From Treponema sp. (lineage in GTDB: Bacteria; Spirochaetota; Spirochaetia; Treponematales; Treponemataceae): a stretch of 64,000 nt of DNA. Within the stretch, counting starts at the first letter, position 1; each line of letters starts with the position of its first letter. The translations under genes were made by a program, and so were the position numbers. Below, piece after piece: positions 35,400-44,457 of the stretch. The notes beneath the pieces were generated by a model. The model saw only the letters and a list, made by a program, of their open reading frames with translations, searched no databases and was not told the origin of the DNA. The DNA lies in contig JAEEYO010000054.1 of NCBI GenBank assembly GCA_016288205.1, positions 62,001 through 126,000 of the forward strand, in the 5' to 3' direction.

Positions 35400-36163
35400 T
35401 TTCCGCTTCCCTGCGCCTTAAAATGGAAACTGCCCAGGGAGAATTCCACGGAGAATGTGCTGTTCTCACCGGATGAAGTCACCGGAATATTCTGCGTCGG
35501 AACCTGAGTGAACACGTCATAGCTTGCGAGCGAAGAAACCGTCCTGTCCGCAAGGGTCGGAGAAGATGCCTGTCTTCCAATCTGGGAGCCGTAAGACACC
35601 GTGCTGAGTCCCGCGGGGAATGCGCTGAGAGACGGGGACACGCCCACATCCACATCCATCACGGCATTCTCGTCCGCAAAAAGATTTACAAGAGTCGCAG
35701 CCGACACCTCTCCGTCCAAAGGAATGGCGGCATCGGCAGGAGAATAGAGAACCGTCCTTGCCACAGGCTGGAAAGACGCTGACTGAGCCATCACGTCCCC
35801 TGAGCTTCCAGCAGATTTCGTAGCCTTTGACGGAAGAATAACCAGAGCAAGGGCAGCCGCGGCACCGATCGCCACATAGGACAGCGGCCTCAAGTTCAGG
35901 ACGAAGGTCTTCTTTTTCTGAACGTTGCTGCTGTAAGACATCTTGGCCTGCAATCTGGCGAAACTGTCGTCCAAATCCTTCTTGGAAAAATCCAGGGATT
36001 TGCTGTCAGTCTCAAACGCGGCCCTCATGGATTTCAGCGACTCGAGTTCCCGGCGGCATTTCTCGCATGACGCAATGTGATTCTCGTAATCCGCAATATA
36101 AGTCTGGGGTAACTCGTTATCAATATAGAGCGAATGAATGTCTTTCTCAGGGCATGTATACAT
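35396..36163 (-). CDS. Membrane-bound zinc-finger anti-sigma factor
   Basis: 255 residues. The N-terminal 60 residues have the ZAS pattern HIASCEKC (H-x3-C-x2-C) plus an early Cys (MYTC), which chelate zinc and clamp the sigma factor. One membrane helix at about 102-120 (YVAIGAAAALALVILPS) is followed by a periplasmic region of 130 residues rich in Ser/Thr/Val with no known fold. The gene overlaps the sigma gene by 17 nt and is overlapped by the next gene by 4 nt, so the three are translated as a unit. Release of the sigma factor probably needs proteolysis or a signal through the periplasmic part; which signal is not visible. Confidence 0.9.
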   Translation of the reverse strand: MYTCPEKDIHSLYIDNELPQTYIADYENHIASCEKCRRELESLKSMRAAFETDSKSLDFSKKDLDDSFARLQAKMSYSSNVQKKKTFVLNLRPLSYVAIGAAAALALVILPSKATKSAGSSGDVMAQSASFQPVARTVLYSPADAAIPLDGEVSAATLVNLFADENAVMDVDVGVSPSLSAFPAGLSTVSYGSQIGRQASSPTLADRTVSSLASYDVFTQVPTQNIPVTSSGENSTFSVEFSLGSFHFKAQGSGK

Positions 36164-36698
36164 CGTCTTCTCCTATTAATTTTGTCAGCTGCTCACGGGC
36201 GCGGAACACACGGACCTTCACGTTTCCTTCCGTAATTCCCAGCGTCTCACCGATTTCTTTATAATTCAGGCCGCCATACTCCCTGAGCACAAGCACCTCC
36301 TTCATTTTCGGAGGAAGCATGTCCAGGGCCGCCTTTACTTTTTCAACAGTCTCGTTCTTCAGCAAAACGGACTCTCCGCCTTCAATCTGCTGCCTTGACT
36401 CATACAGCGCCTTGTGATAGGCATTCGCCTCCCGGATTTTGCGCTTGGCATAATTCAGGGACGCATTCTTAACCACACGTATAAGCCAGAATTTCGCGTC
36501 ATCCATGGACGGAAAGGTCAGCTTCTTCTCGTTGGCCTTGATAAACGAGTCATGCACTAAATCTTCGGCAGCTTCCTCGTCGTTCACTACACGGTAGGAA
36601 ACCTTGAACAAAAGCTGCATGGTGGCATCATACAATTTTCTGAAGTCCTGGGGATCATCGCAATGAATTTCTCCAGTCCCTTTATTATCAGTAAACAC
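36147..36698 (-). CDS. ECF-type RNA polymerase sigma factor
   Basis: 183 residues from a GTG at 36698 with SD GAGGAAG about 6 nt before. Region 2 is seen as LLFKVSYRVVNDEEAAEDLVHDSFIKA with the DAKFWLIRVVKNASLNYAKRK core that melts the -10, and region 4 as LPPKMKEVLVLREYGGLNYKEIGETLGITEGNVKVRVFRA, the -35 binding HTH. It is followed by its anti-sigma factor with 17 nt of overlap. Upstream lie two large palindromes (36722-36791) that are likely to affect its expression. Target promoters are not known; autoregulation is usual for the family. Confidence 0.94.
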   Translation of the reverse strand: MFTDNKGTGEIHCDDPQDFRKLYDATMQLLFKVSYRVVNDEEAAEDLVHDSFIKANEKKLTFPSMDDAKFWLIRVVKNASLNYAKRKIREANAYHKALYESRQQIEGGESVLLKNETVEKVKAALDMLPPKMKEVLVLREYGGLNYKEIGETLGITEGNVKVRVFRAREQLTKLIGEDDVYMP

Positions 36699-36721
36699 AG
36701 CACTTCCTCTTTGGTTACAGC

Positions 36722-36791
36722 GATATGATAAAAATCATTACATGATTTTTATCATATCAACGAGTTTCAAAATCTGAATTTCAGATTTTGA
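36722..36791. promoter_or_regulatory. Two perfect palindromes before the ECF sigma gene
   Basis: GATATGATAAAAATCAT (36722-36738) and its exact complement (36742-36758) are separated by 3 nt; TCAAAATCTGAA (36767-36778) and its complement (36780-36791) are separated by 1 nt. Both lie between the cysS stop and the sigma GTG. They are AT-rich and lack a T tract, so they are poor terminators; operator sites or mRNA hairpins are more likely. Confidence 0.6.
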
Positions 36792-36814
36792 GACATCGGC
36801 GATACAATCCAAAA

Positions 36815-38350
36815 CTACTTTCTTTCCCAGACGGGACCGTTCGGGGTGTCCGTCACGACAATTCCGCGGGCCGTAAGCTCATCCCTTATTTTATCAGCCT
36901 TCGCAAAGTCACGGCTCTTCTTTGCCTCGGTCCTTGCGGCGACAAGAGCATCAATCTCCTGAGCCTCGGGGTCTCCCTCGTGAGAAGAAAGGGCGGCCGA
37001 TTTTTCCTCGCTCATTCCGGCAAGAACATCCACCGCGCTTTCAAGAAGGTTCAGTCCAAGGACATAGTCCATTCTTCCGACGAGCGAAAGGGCTTCCTTC
37101 GGATCAAGGGAAGAATCCTTCACGGACTTCTGCAAAAGGCTCAGTGCCTTCGGAGTCGCAAGGTCAGCTTCCATCGCCGATTTAAAATCTTCCATATAAT
37201 TGCGAGCCTTGTCACTCAGCCCCGCAAAATCAGAGGCACGCTCACCGGACTCAGCCACGGCGTTCTTAAGGGCATCCTTTCCCCCCGCGTTCTGTGCGAG
37301 CTTCGCGATTCTCTGCAAAAGTGCCGCGCGTGAGTTTTTAGCTCCGTCCATCGCATCATAGCTGAAATAGACCTGCTTGCGGTAGTGGCTTCCCAAAAGG
37401 AAGAGCCGGTAGTCCAGCGGATTGTATCCCGCGTCAATCAGGGTCTGGAGACGGAGGAAGTTTCCGGTGGACTTTGACATCTTGTTTCCGCCCTCGATTA
37501 CAAGGAACTCGTTGTGGAGCCAGTAATTGACCCAAGGCCCCTTGGCACGCTCAGCCTCGTCAAAACTTCCTTCGCTCTGGGCAATCTCATTGGTATGATG
37601 GACAGGCACGTGGTCAATTCCGCCTGTGTGGATGTCAAAATGCTTTCCGAGATACTTCATGCTCATTGCCGAGCACTCGATGTGCCATCCCGGATATCCG
37701 CGTCCCCAGGGACTGTCCCAAGTCATGGCCTGATCCTCAAACTTTGACTTAGTAAACCAGAGGACAAAGTCACCCGGGTTGCGCTTATTCTCGTCAACCA
37801 CGACGACCTTCCTTCGTCCGGCCCCCGCCTTAAGCTCATCCATGTTAAGGTTGGCAAGCTTCGCATAATCCGGGTAAGTGGTGATATCGTAGTAAAGGTT
37901 TCCGCCCGCCATGTAAGTATGTCCGTTCGCCTCAATCTTCTTGATGAGCTCAATCATCTCGGGAATATGCTCCGTCGCCTTGCAAATGACATCCGGGTGG
38001 CGGATATTGAGAGCGTCGATGTCACTCATAAACGCGTCGGTATAGAATTTCGCGACTTCCAGAACACTCTGATGGCGCTCCTCGGCAGATTTCTTCATCT
38101 TGTCCTCGCCGTCATCACCGTCGCCCGTAAGATGTCCCACGTCCGTAATGTTCATGACATGCTTTATCTTGTAGCCCAAAAAGGTCAGCGTGCGGTCAAG
38201 GGTGTCCAAAAAAATGTAGGCACGCAGATTTCCTATGTGCGCGTAATTGTAGACCGTCGGACCGCATCCGTAAAAGCCCACGAAACCAGGTGTAATCGGC
38301 ACGAAATCCTGCATCTCACGTCCCATCGTATTGTATAAGCGCAATCCCAT
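36815..38350 (-). CDS. cysS: Cysteinyl-tRNA synthetase
   Basis: 511 residues from ATG at 38350, chosen because GGAGG lies 4-5 nt upstream; an upstream in-frame start at 38428 would add 26 residues that are not part of the family. It charges tRNA-Cys with cysteine. Visible: the HIGH motif in [16 protein letters not shown], the zinc-site Cys and His residues ([23 protein letters not shown]), and KMSKSTGNF near 290. The C-terminal anticodon-binding domain with the sequence [20 protein letters not shown] and [10 protein letters not shown] end is complete. It is divergent from murB, with starts 99 bp apart. Confidence 0.97.
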   Translation of the reverse strand: MGLRLYNTMGREMQDFVPITPGFVGFYGCGPTVYNYAHIGNLRAYIFLDTLDRTLTFLGYKIKHVMNITDVGHLTGDGDDGEDKMKKSAEERHQSVLEVAKFYTDAFMSDIDALNIRHPDVICKATEHIPEMIELIKKIEANGHTYMAGGNLYYDITTYPDYAKLANLNMDELKAGAGRRKVVVVDENKRNPGDFVLWFTKSKFEDQAMTWDSPWGRGYPGWHIECSAMSMKYLGKHFDIHTGGIDHVPVHHTNEIAQSEGSFDEAERAKGPWVNYWLHNEFLVIEGGNKMSKSTGNFLRLQTLIDAGYNPLDYRLFLLGSHYRKQVYFSYDAMDGAKNSRAALLQRIAKLAQNAGGKDALKNAVAESGERASDFAGLSDKARNYMEDFKSAMEADLATPKALSLLQKSVKDSSLDPKEALSLVGRMDYVLGLNLLESAVDVLAGMSEEKSAALSSHEGDPEAQEIDALVAARTEAKKSRDFAKADKIRDELTARGIVVTDTPNGPVWERK

Positions 38351-38449
38351 ATATCCTCCAAAGAAGAAAACCCGCGTTTTTTTATGTCCTGCGGCGATTT
38401 CCCCATTTACCACTCGCTTTTTTTTCAAAAGTGTGCAATAATATCTATT

Positions 38450-39538
38450 ATGGTTTCTAGCATACGTGAAATAGGCGAAAATATCAAGAACTCACCGCTT
38501 TTTATTGGCGACATTAATTACGATGTGCCCATGTCCGAGCACACCACAATGAAGGTCGGAGGATCCGCGCCCATTTTCATAGAGCCGGAAAATGAAATCT
38601 CCCTCGCACAGGCTGTCTCCACGCTGAAATCGCAGGGCATACAGGTTTTTGTCCTTGGCGGAGGAAGCAACACGGTCGTGAGGGACGGTGAGATGCAGAG
38701 GGCCGTAATCTCCATGTCGCGCCTGAACGCAATCAGCATAGAGTCAAAGAACGCGGCACCATTCGAGATTGAGGACTTTCCCGAGGTAAAGGAGGCGGCT
38801 GAAATCACACTGACGGCCGGAGCGGGGGTCACGATCGAGGCTCTGAACGCCTGGTGCGTGAAATACGGCATCCTCGGATTCGAGACTTTCGCGGGACTTC
38901 CGGGCACGGTGGGAGGAGCAACTTTCATGAACGCGAGGTGCTACGGAACCGACTTTTCCACGAACATCACGGAGATAAAATACCTTGACCTTGACAGGAT
39001 TCCCGCAAGCCTTGAGAAATACAGCGAGTACGACCTGAAATACAGCCTTGACGACCGCAGCTTCATCTCCGTCTATACAAAGGACGAGTCCAACAGCGGG
39101 ACGGACTGGGGATACAAGCAGTCTCCCATGCAGAAAAAGAACGCCGTGATTCTCAGTGTGAAATTCGCGCTCAGGGGAATCGACCTCTACGTTACGGCCG
39201 GACAAAGCGCAAGTCCCAGAATCAGCGACTATATATGGAAGAAAAACGCCGAAAAGATTGCTGACAGGACCGAGAAAGGCCAGTTCAAGGCACCGAGCGC
39301 GGGAAGCGTCTTCAAGAACAACAGGGACTACGGAAAACCGAGCGGCGCGATAATCGACGAGCTGGGCATGAAAGGGACGAAGATCGGCGGGGCACAGGTA
39401 GCTCCCTGGCACGGAAATTTCATAATCAACATGGGAAACGCCACGGCGGACGACGTTGAGAAGCTCGTGAACTTCGTAATGGAGAAAGTCTCGGAGAACA
39501 CAGGGTACAATCTGGAGCCGGAGATAATTTTTGTTTAA
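38450..39538 (+). CDS. murB: UDP-N-acetylenolpyruvoylglucosamine reductase
   Basis: 362 residues from ATG at 38450 (an earlier in-frame ATG at 38384 lies inside the cysS leader and is unlikely). MurB reduces the enolpyruvyl group with NADPH and FAD to give UDP-MurNAc in the cytosol. Motifs: TTMKVGG, VLGGGSNTVVRD (FAD pyrophosphate), GLPGTVGGATFMNARCYG, PSAGSVFKN (catalytic Ser) and the final LEPEIIFV (catalytic Glu). No SD; an AATAAT box ends 7 nt before the ATG, so the mRNA may be leaderless, though no good -35 is seen. Confidence 0.96.
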   Translation: MVSSIREIGENIKNSPLFIGDINYDVPMSEHTTMKVGGSAPIFIEPENEISLAQAVSTLKSQGIQVFVLGGGSNTVVRDGEMQRAVISMSRLNAISIESKNAAPFEIEDFPEVKEAAEITLTAGAGVTIEALNAWCVKYGILGFETFAGLPGTVGGATFMNARCYGTDFSTNITEIKYLDLDRIPASLEKYSEYDLKYSLDDRSFISVYTKDESNSGTDWGYKQSPMQKKNAVILSVKFALRGIDLYVTAGQSASPRISDYIWKKNAEKIADRTEKGQFKAPSAGSVFKNNRDYGKPSGAIIDELGMKGTKIGGAQVAPWHGNFIINMGNATADDVEKLVNFVMEKVSENTGYNLEPEIIFV

Positions 39539-39607
39539 ATGCAAGATTATTTTCTATGATTTTGGAGATTTTTTTCCGATAATTGAAGAGTGGATTCCCG
39601 ATTCCTA

Positions 39608-39636
39608 TTGAGTTTTTGGAGTCCGCTTGCTATAAT
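39608..39636 (+). promoter_or_regulatory. Promoter of the cyclic-nucleotide-binding protein gene
   Basis: TTGAGT (39608-39613), 17 nt, TATAAT (39631-39636). It gives a leader of about 55 nt before the ATG at 39699, which has the SD GAGGG. Confidence 0.7.
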
Positions 39637-39698
39637 TTGTACAATGAGATGTTTCAATCCGCCTAAAAACGGCTTGAGGCTCGATAGAGGGATAGATA

Positions 39699-40895
39699 AT
39701 GCTGCAGTTAGCGTTTGTAAATTTTAAGCCGAACTCATACATCTTGGTGGAAGGCACACCGGGAATCGATCGATTTTTCATCATCCAGAGCGGAAAAGTG
39801 AGCTGTTACCATGAGACCCCCATTCCCGGAAGCGTACCTACAACCTACGGTCCCGGAGATTTCGTCGGGGTTATTCCCTGCATGTCGGGTCACAGCCAGA
39901 CCGAGAACGTTATGGCCGTTACACCCGTTGTGGCAATCATGGTGCGCAAGGACCAGTATCCTGAGCTGATTGTAAGGAACAGACCGGTCGCCATGAAGAT
40001 TGTACGCGCGTTCACCAGGGAAATGCGCATGCTCAACGACAACCTCACAAAGCTCACGCTTAAAAAGACAGCGGCGGAGTCCCCAGAGATGATTTTCAGC
40101 GTGGCACAGTACTACGAGCAGGGAGGATTCTCCAACATCGCGGTTTACGCATACTATCAGTACATAAAGGCCTGTCCCCAGGGCGAGAACATAGAGATAG
40201 CAAAGAAAAAATTCGTGCAGCTTAAGGGAAGAACCCATGCGGTATACTTTGAGCCGAACAACGACATGATCCGTGACTATCCCGCGGACACGATGATTTT
40301 CTCAGACTACCAGAAGGGCGGTGACATGTTCATCATTCAGGAAGGCTCCGTGAAAATCTCAAAGGTCGTCGGCGGAGAAGAGGTCACTTTCGCTGTGCTT
40401 AAAAAAGGCGACATGTTCGGAGAGATGGCCCTTCTTGAGGACAAACCGAGATCAGCGTCGGCCATCGCACACGGTCCATGCCGTCTCATGGTGGTAAACC
40501 AGGAGAACTTCGACCAGATGGTAGCGACCCAGCCCCAGCTGATTGCACGACTCACAACCATGCTCGCGGACCGACTCTGGTCCATGTACCGTCAGCTCGC
40601 CAACACAGCCCTGCAGCAGCCGCGTGAGAAGATGATCGACATGCTCGCCCTCCAGATTGAGAAGCAAAAAATCGTACAGGGCAAGGGAATCCCCTATCAG
40701 ACGGACTATGTCCCGGTGGACCTCGTGCGCATGTGCGGAATCTCCCAGCATGATCAGGCGCAGGCAATCTCCGAGCTTTACAACGACCCGAACATCAAGC
40801 TGGTGGGCGGAAAGATTTCCATCCCAGACGTGCAGGAGCTGATCAAGCAGGCCAACTTCTACCGCAAGCAGAACAACAAGAACAAGAACAAATAG
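39699..40895 (+). CDS. Protein with two cyclic-nucleotide-binding domains
   Basis: 398 residues. A first cNMP-type barrel (about 8-105: FFIIQSGKVSCYHETPIPG, VTPVVAIMVRKDQYPEL), a helical link, and a second, more canonical one (about 180-290: MFIIQEGSVKISKVVGGEEV, GDMFGEMALLEDKPRSASA), where FGEMALLEDKPRSA is the phosphate-binding cassette. The last 100 residues contain VDLVRMCGISQHDQAQAIS, which could be a degenerate winged helix as in CRP/FNR proteins. No signal peptide or membrane part. It probably senses cAMP, c-di-GMP or another small ligand and acts as a regulator or scaffold; DNA binding is not certain. SD GAGGG before ATG. Confidence 0.85.
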   Translation: MLQLAFVNFKPNSYILVEGTPGIDRFFIIQSGKVSCYHETPIPGSVPTTYGPGDFVGVIPCMSGHSQTENVMAVTPVVAIMVRKDQYPELIVRNRPVAMKIVRAFTREMRMLNDNLTKLTLKKTAAESPEMIFSVAQYYEQGGFSNIAVYAYYQYIKACPQGENIEIAKKKFVQLKGRTHAVYFEPNNDMIRDYPADTMIFSDYQKGGDMFIIQEGSVKISKVVGGEEVTFAVLKKGDMFGEMALLEDKPRSASAIAHGPCRLMVVNQENFDQMVATQPQLIARLTTMLADRLWSMYRQLANTALQQPREKMIDMLALQIEKQKIVQGKGIPYQTDYVPVDLVRMCGISQHDQAQAISELYNDPNIKLVGGKISIPDVQELIKQANFYRKQNNKNKNK

Positions 40896-40923
40896 TTTTG
40901 CGGACACCTCATGGAGGCAGAAT

Positions 40924-41466
40924 ATGAAAAAAATATGTCTATTGATTATATGCATGATGCTGCCTTTGATTTCCCTCGCAGCCCAGAGCTCACTTCCGAA
41001 CGGATATGCGGGAATCAAACTGGGAATGTCGATTGATGCCGTAAAAGAGGCGCTGCAGAAGGACGGACAGTTCGGCTACCGTGGTGAAAGGGACGTTTCG
41101 TTGCTCCCCGGAGAGAACCGCGAGCTGATTGAGACGGACACATCACGCACGGCTCCCTACTCATTTTTGGACCGCTGCTATTTCCAGTTCAACGACGGAA
41201 AGCTCTACATCATCACAATCAACATCAAGACGGAGAAAATGGACCACTATTCCGTGTTCAGCAAGCTCTGTGAAAAATACGGACTCCCCACGTCGCTGAA
41301 TCCCTCAAAGTCAGAGTGGGTCAACGGCTCCGTTATTATGACCCTTGAGCGTCCCCTCACAATCAAGTACACGGACAAGCAGGTTTTCGACAAGCTGCAG
41401 GAAAAATCCCTTGCCGACAAGGCCGTAATCGAAAAATCCCAGGATCACTTTCTGGAAGGACTCTGA
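40924..41466 (+). CDS. Exported protein of unknown function
   Basis: 180 residues with a signal peptide (KKICLLIICMMLPLISLAA, cut after AAQ). The mature part begins LPNGYAGIKLGMSIDAVKEA, the opening of many periplasmic proteins with a BamE/SmpA-like or PepSY-like beta-alpha-alpha-beta fold, followed by YCFQ-like strands (RCYFQFNDGKLYIITINI) and SVFSKLCEKYGLPTSLNPSK. Similar sequences are common in treponemes as hypothetical proteins. SD GGAGG before ATG; it follows the cNMP-binding gene by 28 nt and precedes the DUF192 gene by 3 nt, so a three-gene operon is likely. Confidence 0.82.
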   Translation: MKKICLLIICMMLPLISLAAQSSLPNGYAGIKLGMSIDAVKEALQKDGQFGYRGERDVSLLPGENRELIETDTSRTAPYSFLDRCYFQFNDGKLYIITINIKTEKMDHYSVFSKLCEKYGLPTSLNPSKSEWVNGSVIMTLERPLTIKYTDKQVFDKLQEKSLADKAVIEKSQDHFLEGL

Positions 41467-41469
41467 TCA

Positions 41470-41991
41470 ATGCGCCCCAGACTTTCATTCTCCATTCTCC
41501 TCGCTCTTCTGCTGATTTCGGCATCCCTCGCATCATGCAAGGACAAGAATCAGCGTAAGTTCAATCTTCCGGTTCAGGAACTCGTAATCACAACCAAAAG
41601 CGGGGACGTGAGCGTAAAGGCAGAGCTCGCCGTAAAAGCCGAGGAACGCAACTACGGATTCATGAACCGCACGGACATTCCCGACGGAACAGGCATGCTC
41701 TTTGTCTTTGAGAAGGACCGTATGCTCACATTCTGGATGAAGAACACGCCCCACCCTCTTTCCATCGCCTACATTGACTCTTCCGGCATCATCGCGGACA
41801 TACTCGACATGACACCTTTCAGCGAGGCATCGGTTCCAAGCAGCCGCCACGTCCGCTACGCACTTGAGGTACCACAGGGATGGTTCAAGGCAAATGGAAT
41901 CTCCACGGGCGACACTGTACAATGGAAGGGAAATGACTCCGCGAAACACGAGCTCAGGACCCTGCCGGTCAGAGGGGAAGTGGAAAGTTGA
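41470..41991 (+). CDS. DUF192 lipoprotein
   Basis: 173 residues. Lipobox-like LASC at about 20-23 predicts a lipid anchor. The body is a DUF192 domain: VKAEERNYGFMNRTDIPDGTG, MLFVFEKDRMLTFWMKNTPHPLSIAYID and ALEVPQGWFKANGISTGD. DUF192 proteins are small, usually exported beta proteins of unknown function, sometimes near cell-envelope genes. The last codons (GEVES-stop) are written by a GTGGAAAGTTGAGAGTGGAAAG low-complexity stretch that recurs after the chemotaxis receptor gene. SD AAGGA before ATG. Confidence 0.88.
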   Translation: MRPRLSFSILLALLLISASLASCKDKNQRKFNLPVQELVITTKSGDVSVKAELAVKAEERNYGFMNRTDIPDGTGMLFVFEKDRMLTFWMKNTPHPLSIAYIDSSGIIADILDMTPFSEASVPSSRHVRYALEVPQGWFKANGISTGDTVQWKGNDSAKHELRTLPVRGEVES

Positions 41992-42052
41992 GAGTGGAAA
42001 GCTGGAGAATTCATTCATAAAACCAGAGAATTTCAGCACGATACTTAAAATT

Positions 42053-42095
42053 TATCCATTTGGGTAGTTGCTTTTTCGGAATCTTGCATTATAAT
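42053..42095 (+). promoter_or_regulatory. Promoter and palindromic operator of the chemotaxis receptor
   Basis: TATCCATTTGGGTA (42053-42066) lies directly before a -35 TTGCTT (42068-42073); after 16 nt comes TATAAT (42090-42095). The box matches those at 12325 and 62779. The leader before the ATG at 42172 is about 70 nt. Confidence 0.6.
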
Positions 42096-42171
42096 AGAGA
42101 TAATAGACAAATTGGGCAGTCTCAAGATTTTTTTTGGGGCTATAGTTATATAAAAACCGGAGAAGATATCT

Positions 42172-44250
42172 ATGAAAATTCGTCGTCAACTCATGTTCAG
42201 CCAGGCAGCACTCACGCTGTTCGCCATTTTAGTATTGATAATCCCCATCTTCATCTCACAGAAAGCATCCCTTAAAAAACAGATATCCACGGTCTCCGAG
42301 CTTGAGGTCGAGAATGTGAACGGGCAGCTGGCGAACTTCCTTGAGAAACCCCAGCGCACCATCGATGTCGTAGTCTCATACATGGAGAACCTTGACGAGT
42401 ACAACAGGGAGCCGGTGGAGGACTTCCTGATCGCACAGGCAGCGGGCATCCCCGAATACTCCATGATTTATGTCTCAAGCGCGACCCCGACCTGCAAGGG
42501 AGGATTCACCTACACGAACATCCACTGGATCGCACCCTCCGATTTTGACGAGTCAAGCCGCTCATGGTACATCAACGCGAAAAACAACATGGGAACCACG
42601 GTGTTCTCCAACCCCTATGTGGACGAGCAGTCAAAGGGCATAGTCGTAACTCTCTCAAGGACCTTCAAGAACAAGCGCGGTGAATTCGCGGGTCTCGTCG
42701 GTGTTGACCTGATTCTGGACGAGGTTGTGGACCTTGTGAACGGAGTGCAGCTGACCAAAAGCGGACAGGCCTTCATGATTGACTCAAACGGCATTTATGT
42801 GACGAACCCGGACACGGAGAAAGTGGCGAACGGAAATTTCTACAGCGAGCACGGATTCTCTGAGCTTTCCTCACAGATTCCACCCGACGCGCCTTACCTG
42901 AACCTGGACGACTCAAAGCAGTATTTCGCCGCAAGAAAAATGCCCACTCTCTGCGGATGGACCCTCGTGACATACGGCCCCCTGAACGAGCTTTACGCTG
43001 AGATCAACCACAACCTGACCATGCTCGTGCTTCTCTCGCTCGGAGTGCTTGTCGTCACCATAGGATGCTCTTTCTTCGTCGCAATCAGAATCTCGCATCC
43101 ATTAAAACTCATCGCAAAGGCCATGACTGAAATCTCCGGTGGAAACGCTGATTTGTCCAACCGCCTTGACTACGACCTGAACGACGAGATAGGAGAAATC
43201 TCAAGAGGATTCAACCGCTTCACGGAAAAGCTCAGGGACATCATGGTGGAGCTCAAAAATTCCAAGGACGCGCTTACCGTCGCGGGAGAGGACCTTGGGG
43301 CAAGCACCGAGGACACGTCGGACGCCATCAGACAGATTCTGGACAACATCTCAAGCGTCACCTCTCAGATTGTCAATCAGGGCAACGGAGTCGAGGAGAC
43401 AGCCGGGGCCGTAAACGAGATCGCGGCAAACATACGCTCCCTTGAGAAGATGATTGAGGGACAGGCAGCAGGAGTAACGGAGGCAAGCGCGGCCGTTGAG
43501 CAGATGATCGGAAACATCACGTCGGTGACAACGAGCGTGGAAAAAATGGCGAAGTCCTTCGAAATCCTGCAAAGCGACGCACTGACCGGAGCCGAAAAGC
43601 AGCAGGCAGTAAATGACAGGATCAGCCAGATTGAGACCCAGTCCCAGCTCCTTCAGGAAGCGAACGCCGCCATTTCCGCAATCGCAGAGCAGACGAACCT
43701 CCTTGCCATGAACGCCGCAATCGAGGCAGCACACGCGGGAGAGGCCGGAAAGGGATTCTCCGTCGTCGCAGATGAAATCCGAAAGCTCAGTGAGACATCA
43801 AGCGAGCAGTCCAAGACCATCGGAAACCAGCTCATCAACATACAGGAGTCCATCGAGGCGGTGGTGTCAGCATCCCTTGAGTCAAGCGACGCATTCAACT
43901 CCGTCTCTTCAAAAATCAAGGAGACCGACCAGCTCGTGCGCCAGATTAAATCCGCAATGGAGGAGCAGAAGACAGGCTCAAAGCAGATAATCACATCGCT
44001 CCACGACATGAACGACACCACAAGCGAGGTAAGAAGCTCGTCCGGCGAGATGCGAAACGGAAACCAGATGATTCTCCAGGCAGTGCATCAGCTTCAGGAA
44101 TCCTCAGTGACCATGAACCGGAGCATGGACGACATGGCAGACGGAGCACAGAAAATCAACGAGACCGGAAAGGCCCTTGTCACAATCTCCTCAAAGCTCA
44201 AGGAAGCCATAGACGGAATCGGCGAGCAGATAAACCAGTTCCAGGTTTAG
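42172..44250 (+). CDS. Methyl-accepting chemotaxis protein (Cache sensor)
   Basis: 692 residues. Membrane helix 1 (about 10-32), a large extracytoplasmic dCache-type ligand domain (about 35-280, with [20 protein letters not shown] and [13 protein letters not shown]), membrane helix 2 (about 284-306), HAMP (about 306-360) and a cytoplasmic coiled coil ending in the conserved hairpin [20 protein letters not shown] (from 504). It ends without the NWETF pentapeptide. It relays a small-molecule signal to CheA/CheW; the ligand is unknown, though dCache domains commonly bind amino acids or organic acids. The promoter carries the palindrome shared with the envelope operon. SD GGAGAAG. No che genes are in the window. 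Confidence 0.95.
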   Translation: MKIRRQLMFSQAALTLFAILVLIIPIFISQKASLKKQISTVSELEVENVNGQLANFLEKPQRTIDVVVSYMENLDEYNREPVEDFLIAQAAGIPEYSMIYVSSATPTCKGGFTYTNIHWIAPSDFDESSRSWYINAKNNMGTTVFSNPYVDEQSKGIVVTLSRTFKNKRGEFAGLVGVDLILDEVVDLVNGVQLTKSGQAFMIDSNGIYVTNPDTEKVANGNFYSEHGFSELSSQIPPDAPYLNLDDSKQYFAARKMPTLCGWTLVTYGPLNELYAEINHNLTMLVLLSLGVLVVTIGCSFFVAIRISHPLKLIAKAMTEISGGNADLSNRLDYDLNDEIGEISRGFNRFTEKLRDIMVELKNSKDALTVAGEDLGASTEDTSDAIRQILDNISSVTSQIVNQGNGVEETAGAVNEIAANIRSLEKMIEGQAAGVTEASAAVEQMIGNITSVTTSVEKMAKSFEILQSDALTGAEKQQAVNDRISQIETQSQLLQEANAAISAIAEQTNLLAMNAAIEAAHAGEAGKGFSVVADEIRKLSETSSEQSKTIGNQLINIQESIEAVVSASLESSDAFNSVSSKIKETDQLVRQIKSAMEEQKTGSKQIITSLHDMNDTTSEVRSSSGEMRNGNQMILQAVHQLQESSVTMNRSMDDMADGAQKINETGKALVTISSKLKEAIDGIGEQINQFQV

Positions 44251-44304
44251 TTAAGTGGAGAGTGGAAAGCTCTGGGACTCACTTTCATGCGTAATTTGAA
44301 GGCG

Positions 44305-44336
44305 GGGACGGGATTTTTCCTGTCCCTGTTTTTTTT
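44305..44336 (+). terminator. Rho-independent terminator after the chemotaxis receptor gene
   Basis: GGGACGGGA (44305-44313) pairs with TCCTGTCCC (44318-44326) with one G-T pair, followed by eight T (44329-44336). Confidence 0.88.
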
Positions 44337-44340
44337 GCAG

Positions 44341-44440
44341 AATCCTTTGAAAAATGACAAAAAATACCGAAGAAATCCTCTTAAAAATGACAAAATTTCA
44401 TGCTAAAATCCTTTGAAAAATGACAACATTGTTGTATACT
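44341..44440 (+). promoter_or_regulatory. Three 20-bp direct repeats at exact 33-bp spacing, running into a promoter
   Basis: AATCCTTTGAAAAATGACAA at 44341-44360 and 44407-44426 is identical; the middle copy (44374-44393) differs at two bases. Starts are 33 bp apart, close to three helical turns. The TTGAAA of the third copy (44413-44418), 16 nt, then TATACT (44435-44440) makes a plausible promoter for the DUF4143 ATPase gene. Confidence 0.75.
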
Positions 44441-44457
44441 ATGGTCAGGAGTCTTTT

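Noticed and set aside
44339-44426. The three 20-bp repeats considered as a short CRISPR array
   Set aside because: Only three copies, spacers of 13 bp, no cas genes in the window, and the last copy forms part of a promoter.
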